This document shows positions 1 through 5,616 of a DNA stretch of 35,344 nucleotides, piece by piece. Origin of the DNA: SIG469 sp964384255 (GTDB lineage: Bacteria > Bacillota > Clostridia > Oscillospirales > Oscillospiraceae). Every line of letters begins with the position of its first letter. Position 1 is the first letter of the stretch. Made by a program: the position numbers and the translations under genes. Under the pieces are notes generated by a model. The model saw only the letters and a list, made by a program, of their open reading frames with translations, had not been told where the DNA came from and made no database searches. The stretch lies in the NCBI GenBank assembly GCA_964384255.1, contig CAYLKH010000018.1:1-35344 (forward strand). The letters run 5' to 3'.

Positions 1-46
1 CGGCGTGTACGTCGGAAATTTCACTACTCGGCCTTCAAACGTGCGA

Positions 47-69
47 AAAAGGCCGAATGTCGGCCTTTT
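47..69. terminator. Bidirectional intrinsic terminator
   Basis: A 10-bp perfect inverted repeat, AAAAGGCCGA / TCGGCCTTTT, with a 3-nt ATG loop. Read on either strand it is a GC-rich stem followed by a T run, so it can end the leftward solute-binding gene at 143-1885 and any rightward gene lying left of the window. Confidence 0.75.
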
Positions 70-97
70 GAGTGCGCTGCCGAAGGCCGCAAGAACC

Positions 98-132
98 CGT
101 GTCAAAATAGTCCAACGGACTATTTTGACACG
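98..132. repeat. Long perfect hairpin after the solute-binding gene
   Basis: A perfect 16-bp inverted repeat (CGTGTCAAAATAGTCC and its reverse complement) separated by a 3-nt loop, 10 nt past the stop codon of the leftward gene. It has no T run of its own. It may protect the 3' end of the mRNA, act together with the terminator at 47-69, or be one copy of a dispersed palindromic element. Which of these applies cannot be decided from one copy. Confidence 0.6.
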
Positions 133-142
133 CTGAGGTCAC

Positions 143-1885
143 CTATCTGTTGTTATATCTGTCCAGAGCGGACTGATAAGCAGCCCTTATATCCTCTGCT
201 CCGTTTTCCAAAAGCAGATCGGTGAACCTGGACCAGTCGTTTTCCACATCATATTCGCCGGTAATGAAGCGTATTACATATTCACCGGTAATGGTCAAAA
301 CATCGGTGTTGTAATAATTGACTACCTCGCTTTCCTCCTGGGAGAGGCTTACCCCGGGCAGGTCCCACGAAGAGCCTTCCGAAAGGCTGCCGTGCCAGAT
401 GTTCATTATGGACAGGGAAAGCTCCGTAGCTTCTGCCACAGCAGCGGTGTAATTGTCAGTATAATGGGGGAAATAAAGCATCGTATACAGCGGTGCTGTC
501 GGGTCGTCAAAGTAGAATTCTGTCAGCTCCACCTGGTCGTCCACCAGTTCATAGGTAACGCCCTCGACCCCATAGTTGCTGTACATATATCCTTCGTCGG
601 TATACCAGTAATTCATCCATGCCACAGCATATTCAGGCTGCTGGCAGCTGGTGGATACGCAGACCGAAGCCGTCATGCTGTCTGTACTGGTGTCGGTGGT
701 GAAGAAATGGTTTTCGTTCCCATAAGGGTCCGTGGGGAACGGTATTCCCGTCATGGCAAAATCCTCCGGCAATGTCCTGACCAGGAAGCTCAGACCATTG
801 GTCCTGAAAATGCCGGATTCCCCGTTGAGGATACAGGCGGTATAGGCTGAATCGTTGGCGTTTTCCGATCGGCTGAAAAAGTCAGACCCGATTATCCCCT
901 GGTCATACCAGTCTGCCAGCGTCCTGATATAATCGTGATAGCGTTCCTGGAGCATGGCTATCTTTACCGTACCGTCCTCCTGATACAGATGGGACGTAGC
1001 GTCCTGCCGGGACGAATTGGTCACTCTCAGGGCCGACACGTTCCACAGGTTTGCAAAATCCGAGCAGTTGCTGTTCATCAGCAGAACATCACTGGCCTCC
1101 GGATGGTTCACCTTGAAAGCCTTCAAAACCCTGTCCCAATCCTCAAGAGTTTCGGGAACATCCATCCCCGCTTCCTCAAGCCAGTCGGTCCGAATAAGGT
1201 AGCCTTCGCTTTGTATCCACTTTTCAACTATGGCGGCGATGCCAAAGATGTTCCCCTCATCGTCACAGCAGGCCGATGACAGGCCCTTATCCTCCACAAC
1301 AGCCCAATAATCCGCCAGATATTCATCAACATAATCGTTCAGCGGGATAATTATCTCGTCGGAATACGCAGCGGTGGTCCCTCCGGTGTAATAGACTCCG
1401 ACTCCGCAAATAATGTCGGTCAGCTCTCCACCGGCAACCATCAGGTTGAGCTGCTCCACTACCGTGCTCATGCCCGGGCTGACCCACTCAATATGTATCC
1501 CGTTCTTTGTCTCCGTTTCCTTCATGACCGGCATGTCGGCATATGAATCTATCATGGAGTTAAGGTTGTCAAACATGTTATAAAAGCAGCTCAGTGTCAC
1601 TACATCATCAGCAACCGGATATTTCACCAGAGGTCCGGTTTCCTCTTCCGGCTCAGCCGATGCTTCGGCTTCTGTCGATCCCGGCTCAGTCGGCGGAGCT
1701 TCGTTTTCCGGTGCTTCGTTTTCTGATGCCTCGTTTTCAGGCGTTTCCTCCGGAGCCACAGAGGTTTCAGGCTGCCGGGTATCCGTTTCAGTCTTTCCGG
1801 AGCATCCGGCCAAAGCAGCGCATAAAACAGCAAATACCAGCAGCAATGCTGTCAGGCGGGAAATACGTTTGCAACTCATGGTCAT
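143..1885 (-). CDS. Lipoprotein extracellular solute-binding protein (SBP1)
   Basis: Predicted surface lipoprotein of 580 residues that resembles sugar-type family 1 ABC solute-binding proteins. It has a basic N-terminus, a hydrophobic stretch and a lipobox LAGC with the lipidated Cys28. An acidic, Glu/Pro/Ala-rich linker to about residue 85 follows, then the binding fold. Blocks shared with the two other SBPs in this window are LNLMVAGGE, WYDQGIIGSDFFSR and WMNYWYTDEGYM. The ATG at 1885 follows AAAGGAAGG at good spacing. The gene is divergent from the OYE gene at 2253 and has its own promoter at 1965-1993. No permease or ATPase gene lies nearby, so it is an orphan SBP: it may use a permease encoded elsewhere or act as a sensor or capture protein. 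The ligand is unknown; a sugar is possible but the context does not support one. Confidence 0.85.
   Translation of the reverse strand: MTMSCKRISRLTALLLVFAVLCAALAGCSGKTETDTRQPETSVAPEETPENEASENEAPENEAPPTEPGSTEAEASAEPEEETGPLVKYPVADDVVTLSCFYNMFDNLNSMIDSYADMPVMKETETKNGIHIEWVSPGMSTVVEQLNLMVAGGELTDIICGVGVYYTGGTTAAYSDEIIIPLNDYVDEYLADYWAVVEDKGLSSACCDDEGNIFGIAAIVEKWIQSEGYLIRTDWLEEAGMDVPETLEDWDRVLKAFKVNHPEASDVLLMNSNCSDFANLWNVSALRVTNSSRQDATSHLYQEDGTVKIAMLQERYHDYIRTLADWYDQGIIGSDFFSRSENANDSAYTACILNGESGIFRTNGLSFLVRTLPEDFAMTGIPFPTDPYGNENHFFTTDTSTDSMTASVCVSTSCQQPEYAVAWMNYWYTDEGYMYSNYGVEGVTYELVDDQVELTEFYFDDPTAPLYTMLYFPHYTDNYTAAVAEATELSLSIMNIWHGSLSEGSSWDLPGVSLSQEESEVVNYYNTDVLTITGEYVIRFITGEYDVENDWSRFTDLLLENGAEDIRAAYQSALDRYNNR
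1698..1742 (-). repeat. Three 15-bp tandem repeats in the SBP1 linker
   Basis: Three consecutive 15-bp units (GCTTCGTTTTCCGGT, GCTTCGTTTTCTGAT, GCCTCGTTTTCAGGC on the + strand) encode the repeated Glu-Asn-Glu-Ala-Pro/Ser pattern of the flexible linker between lipid anchor and binding domain. A change in copy number would alter only the tether length and would keep the frame. Confidence 0.7.
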
Positions 1886-1964
1886 ACATTCCTTCCTTTA
1901 ACATATGATTGGGCAGCCCTCATGGAGGCGGGATCATTCCTCCCGACCTCCGGCGGCCACTGCC

Positions 1965-1993
1965 ATGATACCCTTTGGGAAAAGAATAAACAA
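1965..1993 (-). promoter_or_regulatory. Sigma-A type promoter for SBP1
   Basis: On the minus strand, TTGTTT (-35) and TATCAT (-10) are separated by exactly 17 nt. Transcription would start near 1958 and leave a leader of about 70 nt. Match to consensus is 4 of 6 for the -35 box and 5 of 6 for the -10 box, with ideal spacing. Confidence 0.55.
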
Positions 1994-2192
1994 TGACGGC
2001 ATTTCACATAATAACCATCATTTTTTCAGAATTTTAACACATTCTTTCCCTGCTTTTGGCTCAGTAATTGTCCAAAACCATTCCTCCTCTCCCCCCGGTT
2101 CGACCGCTGGAAACGATAAAAAATGACTTTTCCACATCAAATCAGAGCTTTGGGCAATAAAATCAGGGGAATCGGTACTATTATCCCGGCGT

Positions 2193-2231
2193 AATAAGTG
2201 ATATATTTTATATATCGTGATCGAACTTATT
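2193..2231 (+). promoter_or_regulatory. Nested inverted repeats upstream of OYE1 (candidate operator)
   Basis: The 17-bp palindrome GATATATTTTATATATC (7-3-7, perfect arms) at 2200-2216 sits inside a second inverted repeat, AATAAGT (2193-2199) and ACTTATT (2225-2231). The zone ends 22 bp before the ATG at 2253 and overlaps a possible TATATT -10 box. The AraC regulator encoded at 8203 is the obvious candidate to bind here, but that is inference. Confidence 0.45.
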
Positions 2232-2252
2232 CTTTCATCAGGAGGTGCAGCG

Positions 2253-4163
2253 ATGATAAACAGCTATTCCAGGTTGCTTGAACCCATCCAAATCGGGGGC
2301 GTTCTTTTTAAAAACCGACTTTTTTCCGCTCCTCAGGGTCTTCATTCCCTCCAGGGCGGCGAGACCTATCCCACCGATGCCATAATAGCCACCTTCGCCA
2401 ACAAGGCAAAGGGCGGCGCGGCCCTCGTTACCTGCCATGGCGTTTCCGGAGGCCCGGTCACCCCGGACGGAACAAGGGGCAACCTGAGCTACGATATGAC
2501 GGATATGCATTCCCGTCACTATATCGCAAAACTGGCCGACGCGATCCACTTCAACGGTGCCAAAGCATCCATGGAACTCAGCTTCGTCGGCGAAAGCGAC
2601 TACGACGTTTGCGACGGTTATGTTGCCTATGGCGGCAAGGTCTGCAAAGCTCTTACGCCGGAGATGATGGCAGAGATTGCAGAAAATTATGCATGGCAGG
2701 CAAAGCAGGTCCAGGAGCTGGGCTACGATATGGTCATGCTTCATATGGGCTACAGGTTCACTCTTGGGGCGCGCTTTCTCTCCCCCGCCACTAACAAACG
2801 GACCGACGAATTTGGCGGCCCGGTCGAAAACAGAGCCAGATTCCCCATTATGATTTTTGACGCCATCAAAAAAGCCTGCGGCAAAAACTTTCCCATCGAA
2901 CTCAGACTCAGCGGTCAGGAAAACATCCCCAACGGCATAACCATCGAAGATACTATCCATCTGGCCAGTCTGCTGGAAGGCCGGGTCGACCTGCTCCATG
3001 TTCATGGTTCCGATGCCGCGTCCTCCCACTGTATGGATTTTCAGCCGGATACTCCTCAGCTTGCCATGGCCGAAGCCATCAAAAAAAGCGGCTGTACCAT
3101 CCCTGTGGTCACCATAGGCGGCTATCAGGATCTGGACGAAGCCGAGTCCATTCTCCAGCAGGGCAAGGCCGATATCATCTGCATGGCCAGAGGCTGGATA
3201 GCCGACCCCAATCTGGGCATCAAGGCCCGATCCAACAGGGCTCAGGATGTCGTCCCCTGCATCAAGTGCATGAAATGCCACGATACCGCCTGTATCGATA
3301 ACAAAACCTATCGCTGCTCAGTAAACCCCACCATAGGCATCGAAGACAGGCTTTCGTCCATCATTAAGCCCCCTGCATCCAAGAAGATCGTGGCCGTTAT
3401 CGGCGGCGGCCCCGCCGGAATGAACGCCGCTCTGGCCGCATCCCGCCAGGGTCACAGCGTTACCCTTTTTGAAAAATCCGGTGTTCTCGGCGGTCAGGCC
3501 GTGTTCTCAAATTATGTCCCCTTTAAGCGCTCGCTGCGCAAATACAAGGATTATCTTATTCGCCAGCTTTCTCTGTCCGATGTCAATGTCGTTCTGAATA
3601 CAACGGTGGAAAAAAGCTCTCTGGAGGATGCAGGCTTTGACGCGGTCATAGTCGCCGTCGGTGCCGCCCCCATAACTCCTCCCATTCCCGGGGTCGATTC
3701 TGCCAACGTCATAACAGCCCCTCAGGTATACGGCAAAGAAAGCGAGCTTCCTGAAAAGGTCGTCATTATCGGCGGCGGTCAGGTAGGCTGCGAAACGGCA
3801 CTTCACCTTGCCCTTCTGGGACACAGGGTGTCCATCATCGAAATGCGGGACAAACTGGCTCCTGATGCCTCCTCCTCTTACCGGGCAGCTCTGGTATCCC
3901 AGATAGAATCAAACGATAATATCGACATTATCCTTGGAGCCAGATGTACCTCTGTGGGCAAAACCGTGACCTACGAGCGTGAGGACGCAGCTTCCATCCC
4001 TGCCGACGTGGTGATACTGGCCGCCGGAATGAAGGCAAAGGTCCAGGAGGCCATAAGCTTTATGGACGTGGCTCCCCATGTTGAGCTTATTGGCGACTGT
4101 GAAGGCCCGGGAAACATCAGCGGAGCCACAAGATCAGCTTTTGCCGCCGCCATGAGACTGTAA
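2253..4163 (+). CDS. OYE-family Fe-S flavin oxidoreductase (OYE1), 2,4-dienoyl-CoA reductase-like
   Basis: Predicted cytosolic ene-reductase of 636 residues. An FMN-binding TIM barrel occupies about residues 8-330. A [4Fe-4S] motif follows (C336, C339, C342, H343, C355, with an extra C347), then an FAD domain starting near 384 (IGGGPAGM) containing a nucleotide-binding motif near 504 (IIGGGQVG). This is the architecture of 2,4-dienoyl-CoA reductase, trimethylamine dehydrogenase and BaiCD-type enzymes. The ATG at 2253 follows AGGAGG; an earlier in-frame start at 2217 has no ribosome binding site. The loop that holds Tyr166 in E. coli dienoyl-CoA reductase reads H164-M-G-Y-R-F-T170 here, so that position is not Tyr. 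The usual substrate-side Q-x-x-H-x-GR motif is replaced (MELSFVGES). It is the first gene of a six-gene run. An electron-poor C=C substrate is likely; its identity is unknown. Confidence 0.85.
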   Translation: MINSYSRLLEPIQIGGVLFKNRLFSAPQGLHSLQGGETYPTDAIIATFANKAKGGAALVTCHGVSGGPVTPDGTRGNLSYDMTDMHSRHYIAKLADAIHFNGAKASMELSFVGESDYDVCDGYVAYGGKVCKALTPEMMAEIAENYAWQAKQVQELGYDMVMLHMGYRFTLGARFLSPATNKRTDEFGGPVENRARFPIMIFDAIKKACGKNFPIELRLSGQENIPNGITIEDTIHLASLLEGRVDLLHVHGSDAASSHCMDFQPDTPQLAMAEAIKKSGCTIPVVTIGGYQDLDEAESILQQGKADIICMARGWIADPNLGIKARSNRAQDVVPCIKCMKCHDTACIDNKTYRCSVNPTIGIEDRLSSIIKPPASKKIVAVIGGGPAGMNAALAASRQGHSVTLFEKSGVLGGQAVFSNYVPFKRSLRKYKDYLIRQLSLSDVNVVLNTTVEKSSLEDAGFDAVIVAVGAAPITPPIPGVDSANVITAPQVYGKESELPEKVVIIGGGQVGCETALHLALLGHRVSIIEMRDKLAPDASSSYRAALVSQIESNDNIDIILGARCTSVGKTVTYEREDAASIPADVVILAAGMKAKVQEAISFMDVAPHVELIGDCEGPGNISGATRSAFAAAMRL

Positions 4164-4194
4164 GCCTTCCGGGGCAAAACCGGCAATTTTCACG

Positions 4195-4227
4195 AAAGGT
4201 GCGGCCTACAGCAGCCGCTTGTATACC
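4195..4227 (+). promoter_or_regulatory. Shine-Dalgarno separated from the MATE start by a hairpin
   Basis: AAAGGTG (4195-4201) lies 27 nt before the ATG at 4228, too far for normal initiation. Between them GCGGC (4201-4205) and GCCGC (4214-4218) can pair with an 8-nt loop. If this folds, the effective spacing to the ATG falls to about 9 nt. A TTG at 4219 is an alternative start directly after the stem. Confidence 0.4.
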
Positions 4228-5586
4228 ATGAACAAAACTTTAACTACCGACTTCACAAAGGGCCCGGTTCTGCGGCAGCTGATTCTCTTCTCGCTGCCGT
4301 TTGTGGCCGCAAATGTTTTGCAGGCTCTGTACAATGTGGTCGATATGATCGTCGTCGGCCAGTTTGTTGGCAGCGTCGGCCTGTCCGCTGTTTCCATCGG
4401 CGGAATGGTAACAATGTTCCTCACCTGCCTCAGTACCGGTTTTTCCACCGGCGCCCAGGTGCTTATCTCCCAGCTGGTGGGTAAAAACGCCAAAGACGAT
4501 ATCCGAAAAGCTATCGGCACCATCTTTTCCACAATACTTATCCTCGATGTGGTCGTCACGGTAGCGGGCCTTTCTCTGGTCGGCGTTTTTGCAAAGCTGC
4601 TTAATACTCCCGCCGAATCTCTGGAGCAGGCAAAAATGTATATGTACATCTGCATCGGCGGAATGACCTTTACCTTTGGCTACAACGCAGTGAGCGCCGT
4701 TCTGCGGGGAATGGGCGATTCAAAAAGCCCCCTTATATTTGTCACCATCGCTTCCATATCGAACCTGGTCCTTGACCTTCTGTTTGTAGCGGTCATGGAC
4801 ATGAGCGCCGCAGGAGCCGCGCTTGCCACCATAATCGGCCAAGCCATATCCTTTGTTTTTTCCATTATTTACCTCTATCGTCGGCAGGATGCCTTTGGTT
4901 TCGACTTCAAGCCCGCCAGCTTCAGGATCGATGTCCGGCTTATGAAGGTTTTTATCAAGCTTGGCCTGCCAATGACCCTTCAATGGGGAGCCGTTTCCGT
5001 CTCCTTTATGGTCATCAGCTCGGCGGTCAATTCCTATGGTCTGGCCGCATCTGCCATTGCCGGAGTTGGGTCAAAGCTTTCCAGCATACTCAATATCGTT
5101 GCAGGCTCTATCCAAACCGCCTGCTCCGGTATGGTCGGCCAGAACATAAGCTCAGGAAACACCCACCGGGTCAGAAAGGTCACCGTGGACAGCTGGGTCA
5201 TGTGTATCGTCTGCGGTATCATTTTCTGCGGACTTTGCCTGCTGTTCCCCCGGCAGGTGGTTTCCGTTTTCAGTACCGACGAAGATGTTCTGGCTTTGGC
5301 CCGCACATATATGAACGCCAGTGTGGCAGGCTTCTTCGCCTCCTTCCTGATGGCCCCCTCCAACGGGCTTATCCAGGGCGTTGGCGCCATGACCTTCAAC
5401 TTCGTTATCGCTATTATCGACAGCGTTATTGCCAGGATCGGCCTCAGCCTGCTTCTGGGCGGAGTTCTGGGTCTGGGTCTGTCAGGCTTCTGGTGGGGCG
5501 GCTCTCTGGCGGGATATATTACGGTAATTGCAGGTTTTGTGTTCTTTGTTATGGGCAGATGGAAAAAATATCGTCTGCTAGACTGA
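4228..5586 (+). CDS. MATE-family multidrug/small-molecule exporter
   Basis: Integral membrane protein of 452 residues, with about 12 hydrophobic helices in two related halves, the usual size for MATE (NorM/DinF/MepA-type) transporters. The N-terminus carries the family-typical blocks LILFSLPFVAANVLQALYN and VDMIVVGQFVG, and the second half repeats the pattern (LGLPMTLQWG, IGLSLLLGGVLGLGL). MATE proteins export organic cations or neutral drugs using Na+ or H+ gradients. The gene lies 64 nt behind OYE1 and 30 nt before the beta-helix gene, so it is probably co-transcribed. In this setting it may export the product or a toxic substrate of the reductases. The start is ATG at 4228 or TTG at 4219; neither has a conventionally spaced ribosome binding site. 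Confidence 0.9.
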   Translation: MNKTLTTDFTKGPVLRQLILFSLPFVAANVLQALYNVVDMIVVGQFVGSVGLSAVSIGGMVTMFLTCLSTGFSTGAQVLISQLVGKNAKDDIRKAIGTIFSTILILDVVVTVAGLSLVGVFAKLLNTPAESLEQAKMYMYICIGGMTFTFGYNAVSAVLRGMGDSKSPLIFVTIASISNLVLDLLFVAVMDMSAAGAALATIIGQAISFVFSIIYLYRRQDAFGFDFKPASFRIDVRLMKVFIKLGLPMTLQWGAVSVSFMVISSAVNSYGLAASAIAGVGSKLSSILNIVAGSIQTACSGMVGQNISSGNTHRVRKVTVDSWVMCIVCGIIFCGLCLLFPRQVVSVFSTDEDVLALARTYMNASVAGFFASFLMAPSNGLIQGVGAMTFNFVIAIIDSVIARIGLSLLLGGVLGLGLSGFWWGGSLAGYITVIAGFVFFVMGRWKKYRLLD

Positions 5587-5616
5587 TGCGTTACGCGAAA
5601 GTGAAAGGAGTTTAAT

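Larger units (their letters stand above)
1886..2252. other. Divergent intergenic region between SBP1 and OYE1
   Basis: This 367-bp non-coding, relatively AT-rich stretch separates two divergent genes. It contains a sigma-A type promoter for SBP1 (1965-1993) and a nested inverted-repeat zone next to OYE1 (2193-2231). A short repeat GGGA/TCCC in the SBP1 leader lies near 1930-1945. No convincing gene is seen here; the 73-codon open frame across 1905-2126 has no ribosome binding site and low-complexity content. Confidence 0.6.

Noticed and set aside
1905..2126. A small rightward gene in the SBP1-OYE1 intergenic region
   Set aside because: No ribosome binding site, low-complexity translation, and the region is better explained by promoters and operators.
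2253..4163. Naming the OYEs as bile acid (BaiCD/BaiH), bilirubin (BilR) or steroid reductases
   Set aside because: Domain order agrees, but the active-site loops differ and no companion genes of those pathways are present. A substrate name would be a guess.
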